Notes under the pieces: model-generated
Told to the model about the DNA's origin: nothing
Database searches by the model: none
What the model saw: only the letters and a program-made list of their open reading frames with translations
In this document: positions 44,142 to 53,361 of the stretch, piece after piece
Layout: each line of letters starts with the position of its first letter
Numbering within the stretch: position 1 is the first letter of the stretch
Program-made: the position numbers and the translations under genes
DNA from: Lepas anatifera
Taxonomy: Eukaryota > Arthropoda > Thecostraca > Lepadidae
DNA: 64,000 bases
Assembly: GCA_034440635.1 (NCBI GenBank)
Contig: JAOTON010001709.1
Span: forward strand, 124,001-188,000
Direction: 5' to 3'

Positions 44142-46312
44142 GTCCGGACGGGGACGGACTAAAAGGCCGATGGACCGTGCAGATGGACCAATACAGAAAA
44201 AACTAGGACATATACAGAAAAACGGTTTTCACTATACAAATCAGCGCTAAAAATAGGAGATATAATTTTATTTTCAACCCAAAATTTGACCTATATAGGC
44301 AAAAATTTGACCTATACTCCAGATTCCAGAGGTTTTATTTGCAGGTGAACCGTGTAGATGGACCAATACAGCCAAAGCCAGACAAGATAAAGAAAAACAG
44401 TTTTTACCATCAAAATCAGCGCCCAAAATAAGGGATACAGTTTTCTTTTCATCACTCTCCGTTACGCCAGTGTGACAAAATCTCACTTTTTGGGCAAATT
44501 TCAGCTGTTGATGGACCAATACAGCCAAAACCAGGCAACGTAGAGTAAAACGGTTTTCACCATCAGAATCAGCGCCAAAAATAAGGGATACAGTTTGGTT
44601 TGCGTCACGCCCCGTCACGCACTTCTCTACATAATTGCTTAGACACAAGAAATCTGGAGGTTTTTGATCTGCAGAGGGACCAATACAGCCGAACCAAGGA
44701 AAGGTAGAGCAAAAGGTTTTCACCATCAGAATCAGCGCCAAAAATAATGGATACAGTTTGGTTTGCGTCACACCCCGTCACGCGCTTCTCTACATAATTG
44801 CCTAGACACAAGAAATCTGGAGGTTTTTTATCTGCAAAGGGACCAATACAGCCAAAACCAGGACAGGTAGAGCAAAACGGTTTTCACCATCAGAATCAGC
44901 GCCAAAAATAAGGGATACAGTTTGGTTTGCGTCATGCCCCGTCACGCAGTTCTCTACATAATTGCTTAGACATAAGAAATCTGGAGGTTTTTGATCTGCA
45001 GAGGGACCAATACAGCCAAAACCAGGAAACGTAGAGCAAAACGGTTTTCACCATCAGAATCAGCGCCAAAAATAAGGGATACAGTTTGGTTTGCGTCACG
45101 GCTGTTTTGGCTGTATTGGTCCCTCTGCAGATCAAAAACCTCCAGATTTCTTGTGTCTAAGCAATTATGTAGAGAAGTGCGTGACGGGGCGTGACGCAAA
45201 CCAAACAGTATCCCTTATTTTTGGCGCTGATTCTGATGGTGAAAACCGTTTTGCTCTACCTGTCCTGGTTTTGGCTATATTGGTCCCTCTGCAGATCAAA
45301 AACCTCCAGATTTCTTGTGTCTAAGCAATTTTGTAAATAAGGGCGTGACGGGGCGTGACACAAACCAAACAGTATCCCTTATTTTTGGCGCTGATTCTGA
45401 TGGTGAAAACTGTTTTGCTCTACCTTTCCTGGTTTTGGCTGTATTGGTCCATCTGCAGACCAAAAACCTCCAGATTTCTTGTGTCTAGGCAGTTATGTAG
45501 AGAAGCGCGTGACGGGGTGTGACGGAAACCAAACTGTATCCCTTATTTTTGACGCTGATTCTGATGGTGAAAACCGTTTTGCTCTACCTTTCCTGGTTTT
45601 GGCTGTATTGGTCCCTCTGCAGATCAAAAACCCCCAGATTTCTTGTGTCTAAGCAATTATTTAGAGAAGTGCGTGACGGGGTGTGACGGAAACCAAACTG
45701 TATCCCTTATTTTTGACGCTGATTCTGATGGTGAAAACCGTTTTGCTCTACCTTTCCTGGTTTTGGCTGTATTGGTCCCTCTGCAGATCAAAAACCTCCA
45801 GATTTCTTGTGTCTAAGCAATTATTTAGAGAAGTACGTGACGGGGCGTGACACAAACCAAACTGTATCCCTTATTTTTGGCGCTGATTCTGATGGTGAAA
45901 ACCGTTTTGCTCTACGTTGCCTGGTTTTGGCTGTATTGGTCCATCAACAGTTGAAATTTGCCCAAAAAGTGAGATTTTGTCACACTGGCGTAACGGAGAG
46001 TGATGAAAAGAAAACTGTATCCCTTATTTTTGGCGCTGATTCTGATGGTGAAAATCGTTTTTCTCTATCTTGTCTGGTTTTGGCTGTATTGGTCCATCTG
46101 CACGGTTCATCTGCAAATAAAACCTCTAGTATCTGGAGTATGGGTCAAATTTTTGCCTATATAGGTCAAATTTTGGGTTGAAAATAAAACTGTATCTCTT
46201 ATTTTTAGCACTGATTTGTATTGTGAAAACTGTTTTTCTCTATATGTCCTGGTTTTTTCTGTATTGGTCCATCTGCACGGTCCATCGGCCTTTTAGTCCG
46301 TCCCGTCCGGAC
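44142..46312. mobile_element. Foldback-type element of mirrored 164-bp repeats
   Basis: The whole 2.17 kb is one inverted repeat. Outer ends read GTCCGGACGGGGACGGACTA at the left and TAGTCCGTCCCGTCCGGAC at the right. The marker GGACCAATACAG occurs at 44185, 44360, 44513, 44677, 44840 and 45004. Its complement (GGTCC) occurs at 45118, 45282, 45446, 45610, 45774, 45938, 46091 and 46266. Spacings are 175, 153, 164, 163, 164 | 164 x5, 153, 175, a mirror-symmetric layout with 164-bp inner units. The arms meet near 45105 with essentially no spacer. 164 is not a multiple of 3 and no transposase is encoded. Confidence 0.93.
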
Positions 46313-46395
46313 GTGCCTTGTGCTCTCCGCGATTCAGCCTCCGCCACTGCGACGACCCTGGTATTATTGGGTGTCGTTCATATGTTCCACAAATC

Positions 46396-46486
46396 ATATT
46401 TTCCCCACGATCAGTTCTTCCCCACGTTCAATTCTTCCCCACGATCAATCTTTCCCCACGATCAATCTTCCCCACGATCAATAATG
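46396..46486 (+). repeat. Minisatellite, TTCCCCACGATCAATC units
   Basis: About five units of 15-18 bp (TTTTCCCCACGATCAGTTC, TTCCCCACGTTCAATTC, TTCCCCACGATCAATCTT and so on) lie just outside the right end of the foldback element. Confidence 0.85.
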
Positions 46487-46539
46487 CCTCTCGAAGGTTT
46501 TTCTTTCCATGGTAAAGTTTTCTAAGCGCAGTGAGCCAA

Positions 46540-46848
46540 AGCCCTGTTCCACCTGTCAGCACAGTTTTGTCAGCACCAATCAGCGGGCCGCGTTGCGCCT
46601 ACGTCACAGGATTGTAGCCTCTCCCCGGCAACTAGTTCTAGAGGTTTTACGGGCTGATGGCCTGCTGTTTGCGCTGATGAAAAATAGTAAGTGCACGAAG
46701 TGGCAGCCTAATATTTTTTAATGGTATAAAGGATTAAGTTCCCTTTGCTTACCACAAGCAAGAGGCGATTATGGCGCTGATGTTACTTTTCTGGAGGAGA
46801 GGTTAGAGGTCCTGCTGACAAAACTGTGCTGACAGCTGGAACAGGGCT
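46540..46848. mobile_element. AGCCCTGTTCCAGCTGT MITE, copy 3 (TSD CAA)
   Basis: It has AGCCCTGTTCCACCTGTCAG at the left and GACAGCTGGAACAGGGCT at the right, with CAA on both sides. It lies inside the large inverted structure of 43.5-47.9 kb. Confidence 0.85.
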
Positions 46849-46854
46849 CAAGTG

Positions 46855-47470
46855 TTTATTGCCGCACAAACCTGCGCCATGGATGATATCTCCAGCCTTG
46901 CGCAGTTGACAGGAAAGCGCATTTCTAGTGATGGATAATGGTTTGGAATTGTGTGGAATTGCTTCACACCGACGCACCATCACGGAGCCGGATACCGACT
47001 CCGGCAGCTCCGACAGTCCGGCACCACACGCCCCCGCCGCGGCAGCACAATTATGTAAAGGTGAGAGGGAAAATTAGCAAACCCGGGCCACGGGAGGGGG
47101 AACAGGGAAGGTGACTTGCTTTAAGTGTTACAGAAAAAGGGTGGGTTGAAGAAAACAAGAGGAGGGAGGATGGTTGGGGCTTGGCTTGTCGTTTGCATTT
47201 TATATGAGATCATCATGGATATCTACTCAAGCAGTATTGATTCAAATTTAAGCTGAAGTAATGTTGTATTTCCTACTTAACACTGGATGATAGATTTTGA
47301 GATAGGAGGGAAGGTACAGCCCCCTGCAATTGAATCTGTATACACTAGGCTCAGAAGTTTTTCTTATAGTGTTTGCGAACTATAGCTTGCAGAGTCATAA
47401 TTTTACATTCAGTTTGTGTGTTTTGCTCCCAGCTATCGATTACGTAGCCACTAATTCTCAACAGTCTCAT
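46855..47470. other. Unassigned stretch inside the inverted structure
   Basis: A GC-rich patch at 46970-47050 (CACGGAGCCGGATACCGACT, GCCCCCGCCGCGGCAGC) is followed by AT-rich sequence. No gene was recognised. Confidence 0.35.
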
Positions 47471-47925
47471 ATTTCAGAAACTAATGACAAAAAACTAGAT
47501 TCTCACTATAGGTACAGCCATATCAACAATGTTTTCTGCAAATTATTTTCAAAATAGGAACTGCTAAGGAAATTTCATGCCCGGCTGAAGGCCCACTTTA
47601 TTATCTTGGGTTACTCTAGGTGTAAGGTTTTGTTTTTGGTGGGCATCCTGGTCCAGTGTGCAAAGTATGGCATTTTCAACGAGATCTCGTTGGTGCAAGT
47701 GCCCTTGGAGACAGGACCGAGTGGTGCAAATTTTATCAACCTGGTGAGAATGTTTTCAACCTGGTACAAATTTGTGAGACTGGTGCAATGAAGGCAACAC
47801 TTAAACTAAACAATTAATAGTTGAATGGTTATTAAGACACAGGAGGGGGCCATATAAAAAGTCCTTGACTAATCGACTAATGATAGAGGTAGCATTGCAT
47901 CGTGTGGGCAGGCCAGTCTGCAGAA
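47471..47925 (-). repeat. Outer inverted arm, right, including a truncated CCAGTSTGC MITE
   Basis: This is the reverse complement of 43530-44097. The MITE part starts at 47653 (CCAGTGTGCAAAGTATGGCA) and stops at 47912, where a second CCAGTCTGCAGAACGTGGCA terminus begins. The join suggests one MITE inserted into, or recombined with, another. Confidence 0.75.
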
Positions 47926-47934
47926 CGTGGCAGA

Positions 47935-48062
47935 TTTCGACGAGATCTCGTTGGGGCAGCCTCGGGGCAGACCTACCGATTTGGGGCAGCTTTTGGTCGA
48001 TCTTGGGGCAGAGGGGAGCTCTTGGGGCAGGAACTAGTACTTGGGGCAGCAGTCGGTCCGGG
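47935..48062 (+). repeat. Minisatellite, TTGGGGCAG-led units
   Basis: GGGGCAG recurs six times at about 19-22-bp spacing (CGTTGGGGCAG, CTCGGGGCAG, TTTGGGGCAG, CTTGGGGCAG, CTTGGGGCAG, CTTGGGGCAG), each with a variable tail. Confidence 0.7.
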
Positions 48063-48129
48063 TAATCGCCGAGGGAAGAAGAAAAAATAACGAAAAGAAA
48101 CAACAATCAGTAGTTAAAATTGCGCCGTA

Positions 48130-48190
48130 AATGATGATGATGATGGTGTTTTCAGACGCTCAGCCTCCAGGGCTCAGGCGTCTTTTACCT
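48130..48190 (-). promoter_or_regulatory. LINE 3' hairpin and (CAT)n tail
   Basis: AGACGC at 48154-48159 pairs with GCGTCT at 48178-48183, a 30-nt hairpin like the one at 2018-2049 but different in sequence. The plus strand reads ATGATGATGATGATGG next to it, so the element ends in CAT triplets. The last 35 bp recur at 57609-57643. Confidence 0.65.
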
Positions 48191-48624
48191 GTGGGGAAGG
48201 GGAAGAGCCTCTTGGGCTGTGAGAGAACCAGTCCTGGTTCCAGTGGAGTACTGGAACCAAAACCGGTTGCGGTGACGGACGACCTGTTAATTAGCTGTTA
48301 ATTTCTGACCCAGACTTCTAGTCAAACAAATACTACCATCACAGTTTAAACAGTCAGACAATAAGCCAAAAATTACTACTGTTTGTCTTTTCTAGACCAT
48401 GTTGCTAAACATTCTTACCGACCATATCGTGCAGCGTTGCCCCGACTCGCCAGTCCGCTGAAAGAGGCCTGGTTAAGAGCAGATACATATGACTAAACAT
48501 TGTTAATTGATCTTAACGTGTCCAGGTTTTATAATATTAGAATCTTGGTTCAATTTTTCTAATTCATGACGTCAACAGAGAACGCGCCAGTTTCGACACC
48601 ATGTTCCTATATTTCAGAAAACAG

Positions 48625-51363
48625 TTAAATGTCCTTAAGGTATTTCAACACTTCTTGAAAAATGATATCACTGTGACCAAGCAGGTTTTTCAAGCTTAAC
48701 TCAAGTTGATTATCCACACATACCTTGCGGAGGCGTCGCCGATGAACCTGAAATTTTGTACAGTTCAAGAGTATATGGTTAACCGTAATCGGGCGATTGC
48801 ACACATCACAAATTGGAGGGGAGTTCTGAGAAAAAAGGTGACTATGCGTTAGTCTCGTGTGTCCCAGACGTAAACGGGCCAATATTACCTCCTCTCGTCT
48901 ATTCGGCCTAGTAGAAAATTCATCATCTGCTAGGTCCTGTTTTATGGACAGTAAGATTCGGTTTTTATACTGATCAGAAACATTCATTTTTTGCCATTGT
49001 TCTTTGTAATAAGTGTTCAAAGCGGTCTGCGCTCTTGACCTATACTCTGTAAAGTGAACGTTAACTTCAGCAGGGAATTCGAAAGAAATTGCTCGTTTTG
49101 CTCTTTGGTCAGCCTTTTCATTTCCTGGGATTCCCATATGACTGGGTACCCAAATCATTTCAATCTCATGGTCACCAAGGAGCAGTTCATGAATTAATTC
49201 CCGAGCGTGGATTGAGTTTGGGGAAGGATCATCGATGTTGCTTATCTTTTGTAATGCAGATAAAGAATCACTACATATAACAGCTTTTTTAATATCTCTT
49301 GATTTGATAAATTGCAGGCATCGTAAAATTCCAAACAGTTCCGCAGAGCATATTGGGAATCCGTCTGGAAGTCTCTCCTCAAAGGAACCGGTTGTAAACG
49401 CAAAAGCGTACGCCGTTCTGTCCCCGATCTTGGAGCCGTCGGTAAAAAAGAACCTATAGTCAGCGTACTTATCTACTAAATCAATAAATTTTTCCAAGAC
49501 CTCAACTTGAGACATGCTTTGTTTTTTATCAACCGCCAATTTCTTTGGGGTCAGTGTGATGAGCTGCCACGGGGCTATATCACCATATATTGTTTTCAGG
49601 TTGTTTGGCATCTGAAATTGTAGTATGTCCAGGGTCTGTTTTAATCGGCAGGAGATGGGGATTCCACATAACCGCTGAAGTCTTCTCTCTCCCAGGAGAA
49701 GGAGAGAGTGCATTGTAGAAACTTCTGTGAAAACTGGGTGATTTTCGTCCGCCAAAACTTTCAAGCAGTATTTCAGGGTTAAGTATCGTCGACGAACCTG
49801 TAAAGGGGGGATGTTAGCCTCTGCCTGGAGAGACTTTATTGGTGAAGATCTAAGTGCACCCAGTGCAATTCTGATACACGTATTTTGTATGCATTCTAGG
49901 GAGTTGATGGTTTTGTGAGTTGATCCATCAAGTATCTGACAACCGTATTCTAAGATGGGGCGAATGAGCGATATGTAAATTCGGAGTAATGTTTTCCTGT
50001 CTGCACCATATGAGTGACCTGAAATACATTTTAGAATAGATATTCTTTTTTCAGCTTTTGCCTTGATATATTTTGCATGGCTTTCCATCGATAGCCTCTC
50101 ATCGAAGATGACGCCCAGGAATCGAACTTCATGTGCAAATCCAACTGGAGCGTCCCCCATTTGGATTTGCTGTAAAGGGCCATGGTAAGGTAGTTGAATA
50201 TTTCTTTTAAATATCATAACTTGTGATTTCTCATCAGAGAAGCTCAGACCATTTTTGGTTGACCACTCCATGATACGGTTTATAGCAGATTGAAGTATAT
50301 CAATCGCTAAATGTATATTTTCGTGGGTCGTCCATAAAGTACAGTCATCTGCATACATTGCTGTACGAACGTTTTCAGGGAGACCATCGAAAATATCATT
50401 TATCATGCAGAGGAAGAGCAAGGGAGAGATCACTCCTCCTTGAACCACACCATTTTCCTGTTGGAAAGCATCAGATAGCACTTGGTTTTTTATCTGGAAG
50501 GTTCTGTTTGTCAAATAATTATCCACAAATCCCATGAAGTGTCCTCTGAAACCTAAAGCACATAGTTTATTCATAAGAACACGTTTGTTAACCATATTAT
50601 AAGCAGACTTGATGTCAATAAAGATGGCAGCTGTACATTTCTTGTCGAAAAAACCTCTCCGGACGTCGGATTCGAGTCGAACTAGGTGATCCGTGGTGCT
50701 CCTATTTTTCCTAAAGCCACATTGAACTTTGTTCAGTAATTTTTCCTTTTCAACATACCACATAATTCTCCTTGTAATCATACGCTCATATGTTTTTGCT
50801 AGACAAGAGGTCAACTGGATTGGCCGGTAGGATTTTGTTAAGGATCGAGGTTTTCCTGGCTTGCATATGGGGATAATGAATGAGTGGCGCCACTCATATG
50901 GGTAGAATCCATTCTCCCAAATCATATTATAGTAATCTAGTAGCTGTTGGGTTAATATTGATGGTAAATGTTTTAAGAAATCATAATGAATCCTGTCGGG
51001 ACCAACCGAGGTTGACCCAGCATTCGCAATGGCATCCTTTATTTCGGTAATGGTGAACCTGGAGTTATAAACTTCGGTGTTGTTCGATGTATAGTCCATG
51101 TTAATTATATTTGATATATGTTGCTGAAATGCTGAGCTGTAATTATTTGATGACGAAACATCAGAGAAAAATTGCCCAAAACAATTCCCCACCTCAAACG
51201 GATCAGTTATCATTGTTCCATTCTCTTCGAGGTCAATGGGCGCTGGAGGCTGATATTTGTTTCCTGAAAAACACTTGATTAGGCTCCATAGCCTTGTTAG
51301 AGGGGTTTGTACAGTAAATGTATTTAATAATGTTTCAAAACTTTTCTTTTCTCCAATCTGATC
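48625..51363 (-). CDS. LINE ORF2, second part: reverse transcriptase - RNase H - CCHC
   Basis: The frame is open from about 51363 and has its first Met at 51213 (862 residues from there). An RT palm with NKVQCGFRKNRSTTDHL, NGVVQGGVISPLLF and the active site YADDC (about residue 286 from that Met) is followed by a thumb (ISLIRPILEYGCQILDGST). RNase H follows with FFTDGSK (D near 592), CSAELFGILR, ICSDSLSAL and VPSHMGIPGNEKADQ. A CCHC-like CDVCNRPITVNHILLNC lies near the end. Key catalytic residues are present. It is offset by one base from the endonuclease frame; the two overlap by about 40 bp in an A-rich run (GAGAAAAGAAAAG). A one-base deletion is the simplest cause; a programmed shift is possible but there is no classic slippery heptamer. 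Confidence 0.92.
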   Translation of the reverse strand, partial: DQIGEKKSFETLLNTFTVQTPLTRLWSLIKCFSGNKYQPPAPIDLEENGTMITDPFEVGNCFGQFFSDVSSSNNYSSAFQQHISNIINMDYTSNNTEVYNSRFTITEIKDAIANAGSTSVGPDRIHYDFLKHLPSILTQQLLDYYNMIWENGFYPYEWRHSFIIPICKPGKPRSLTKSYRPIQLTSCLAKTYERMITRRIMWYVEKEKLLNKVQCGFRKNRSTTDHLVRLESDVRRGFFDKKCTAAIFIDIKSAYNMVNKRVLMNKLCALGFRGHFMGFVDNYLTNRTFQIKNQVLSDAFQQENGVVQGGVISPLLFLCMINDIFDGLPENVRTAMYADDCTLWTTHENIHLAIDILQSAINRIMEWSTKNGLSFSDEKSQVMIFKRNIQLPYHGPLQQIQMGDAPVGFAHEVRFLGVIFDERLSMESHAKYIKAKAEKRISILKCISGHSYGADRKTLLRIYISLIRPILEYGCQILDGSTHKTINSLECIQNTCIRIALGALRSSPIKSLQAEANIPPLQVRRRYLTLKYCLKVLADENHPVFTEVSTMHSLLLLGERRLQRLCGIPISCRLKQTLDILQFQMPNNLKTIYGDIAPWQLITLTPKKLAVDKKQSMSQVEVLEKFIDLVDKYADYRFFFTDGSKIGDRTAYAFAFTTGSFEERLPDGFPICSAELFGILRCLQFIKSRDIKKAVICSDSLSALQKISNIDDPSPNSIHARELIHELLLGDHEIEMIWVPSHMGIPGNEKADQRAKRAISFEFPAEVNVHFTEYRSRAQTALNTYYKEQWQKMNVSDQYKNRILLSIKQDLADDEFSTRPNRREEVILARLRLGHTRLTHSHLFSQNSPPICDVCNRPITVNHILLNCTKFQVHRRRLRKVCVDNQLELSLKNLLGHSDIIFQEVLKYLKDI

Positions 51364-52349
51364 ACTCGTCTAGCTAAAGTCTTCAAACGTTTGTATTCCA
51401 ACAATAAAGATCGGTTCCTTTTATCCCTTCGAAATCTGTTCAGCGCACGTTTCCTGGCAGCCACCACCCTTCTGCACTCTGGTGACCACCAGGGGCAATT
51501 ATATTTGTGGTAATGTTTCTTATGGGGAATGCTCTTTTCTACAGCATTCATTATTGTGTTTGATATTGATTTGCATCCATGGTTGATATCTTGTAAGTCA
51601 ACTCGTATTTCACATTTCTTTTCAAATTCCACCCAGTCTGCTTTTTTTGTATTGTATTGTACAGTAGGCAATGGATATATTTGAACAGCTTGGTTAAGTG
51701 ATATATGTATTGGGAAATGGTCGCTGTTAAAGCAGTCTTTGTCAACGCACCATGTAAACAATGGAGCCAAGGAGCTGGAGCAAACTGTTATGTCGATATG
51801 AGAAAAATTACCAGAGTATTCATCCAGCCGAGTTGGACTTCCATCATTCATTACATGAAGAGCATTTTCACAAATAATATCCCCCCAAATATTTCCCCGT
51901 GCATCGTTTCTAGGAGATCCCCACATTCTGTTTTTGCTATTTGCATCTGTACAAATAATATACGGATATTCAAATTGTGTGATCAGGCTGTCAAGGTCAT
52001 CTTTTACAAGGGGTGTACCTGGAGGGAGATATAAAGAACAGATTATGATTTTCCGTCTGTTGATGACACATACACCTGCTACAGCCTGAAGTGTAGTATT
52101 TAAATCCAGTTGATAATGTGAGATTTTATTTGAAACATATAAAGCTACACCACCCTGGCGAACACCAGTGTTAGCATAGCCATTATAACATGAATAGTTC
52201 ACAAGGTTAAAGTTATATGGGTCATTCTGAAGAAAGTGGGTCTCCTGAAAACATATGAACATAGGGGACAATAATAAGAGCATCGGTTTCACCTCCGCCC
52301 ACTTACCAATCAGGCCACGACAGTTCCATTGCAGAATTTCATTGTTCAT
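51324..52349 (-). CDS. LINE ORF2, first part: APE-type endonuclease
   Basis: Starting at the Met of MNNEILQWNCRGL, the frame has the apurinic endonuclease signature: N in QWNCRG, catalytic E in CFQETHF, GGVALYVSNK, SLYLPPG, DANSKN, SHIDITVCS and SDHFPI. This enzyme nicks target DNA to prime reverse transcription. An in-frame Met also exists at 52496, but the residues before MNNEIL are Gln/Pro/Arg-rich and unlike the family, so I prefer 52349. The start codon overlaps the stop of the upstream ORF (ATGAACAATGA). The frame stops at 51324, just after entering the linker to RT. Confidence 0.88.
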   Translation of the reverse strand: MNNEILQWNCRGLIGKWAEVKPMLLLLSPMFICFQETHFLQNDPYNFNLVNYSCYNGYANTGVRQGGVALYVSNKISHYQLDLNTTLQAVAGVCVINRRKIIICSLYLPPGTPLVKDDLDSLITQFEYPYIICTDANSKNRMWGSPRNDARGNIWGDIICENALHVMNDGSPTRLDEYSGNFSHIDITVCSSSLAPLFTWCVDKDCFNSDHFPIHISLNQAVQIYPLPTVQYNTKKADWVEFEKKCEIRVDLQDINHGCKSISNTIMNAVEKSIPHKKHYHKYNCPWWSPECRRVVAARKRALNRFRRDKRNRSLLLEYKRLKTLARRVIRLEKRKVLKHY

Positions 52350-53361
52350 TTCTGTTTGATGATATTGATGACCCCCATCCAGCCCTGAAAAACCTGCAAC
52401 ATCGAGGTGTGGTCGCTGTCGTACCTGAGAAGGTATCTGTGGTTGTTGTCGTCTTGCGGCTGGAGAAACGCCCAGAAAGAGACACAGGGGCGTCAATCCT
52501 GGCGTCTCCTCTACACCTCCAGGCCCAGGCCTGGTAATGTAGGAAGCTGCTGTAGCACAGCCTATGCTGGGCGCTTGTCAGAGCACATGTGCTCCGAATC
52601 CTGTGCTTATGGTTAATCAGCACACATTTCAAAAGGTTAGTGAACAACGTAACCTGAGGTACATAGGTGATATAAATTAGTAACAAATTAGTAGGAGGGC
52701 AGAAGAACCTGAAATAACTGAAAGACCTGGAAAAAACTGGGCTAATTAAGTCAGATTTTCGAGAAGCCAACATAATCCATATGTAAACAAGATGGTTAGA
52801 ACACAGACATCCACAAAACAGCCAACACATAGCATGGATTGAAAAAAACAAACAAGTTAACCCAGACCGATGCCACATGTTAATGTTAGTGTTAGTACCA
52901 TGCACCCTAGTAAATACACTAAATAAGGGTGGCATTGATGATGATGATACAGGTGAAGGGAGAAGGTGGTGGCAGCACAACTCATCACAAAGTATATGAA
53001 CGTCTGAGATCATCAGGAGAGCGATCGCACAAAAAGAAGAAAAGACTATGGTGTTCCAAGGTTGAAGTGTAAACAGGTAAACAAATGCTGAGGTACACTG
53101 AGATCTTATAAATGCCGCGAAAAACCTAAGTAACATCGCAAAAGAAAGAAACAAGGCCATGCGCCAGAGCATACAAAAAACACAGCTTTGTGAGCCTGAC
53201 ACAGAGATTACAGAAGAAACACACAAGACAATGGATATCGCCCAATCTTTAGTTTGAACAAAACAAAGATAAGTGTTATAAGAAAGAAACCTATTCATTG
53301 AGAACATAATAAAGAGCAACACAAAAAGCTGCCACCACAATGAGGAAATGAGATCAACCAT
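52339..53361 (-). CDS. Third ORF between LINE ORF1 and ORF2: Cys-rich hydrophobic protein (340 aa)
   Basis: An uninterrupted frame of 340 codons fills the ORF1-ORF2 spacer. Its ATG (AAAATGG context) overlaps the ORF1 stop as ATGGTTGA, and its stop overlaps the ORF2 start as ATGAACAATGA. The protein begins MVDLISSLWWQLFVLLFIMF. Hydrophobic stretches lie at about 8-26, 41-57, 60-85, 104-120, 168-198 and 224-247, so several membrane segments are likely. It has 21 Cys, including a CWLFCGCLC run at 179-187. The last 80 residues are polar, Ser/Thr/Arg-rich. I recognise no family. The strand is T-rich, which favours hydrophobic codons and lowers stop frequency, but the other two frames here are closed. 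Function unknown; a chance ORF is not excluded. Confidence 0.6.
   Translation of the reverse strand: MVDLISSLWWQLFVLLFIMFSMNRFLSYNTYLCFVQTKDWAISIVLCVSSVISVSGSQSCVFCMLWRMALFLSFAMLLRFFAAFIRSQCTSAFVYLFTLQPWNTIVFSSFCAIALLMISDVHILCDELCCHHLLPSPVSSSSMPPLFSVFTRVHGTNTNINMWHRSGLTCLFFSIHAMCWLFCGCLCSNHLVYIWIMLASRKSDLISPVFSRSFSYFRFFCPPTNLLLIYITYVPQVTLFTNLLKCVLINHKHRIRSTCALTSAQHRLCYSSFLHYQAWAWRCRGDARIDAPVSLSGRFSSRKTTTTTDTFSGTTATTPRCCRFFRAGWGSSISSNRNEQ

Noticed and set aside
44274..46181. Frames of up to 165 codons such as MTQTKLYPLFLALIL and DANQTVSLIFGADSDGEN across the foldback arms
   Set aside because: They repeat in different phases because the unit is 164 bp, and mirror images appear on the other strand. 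Not coding.
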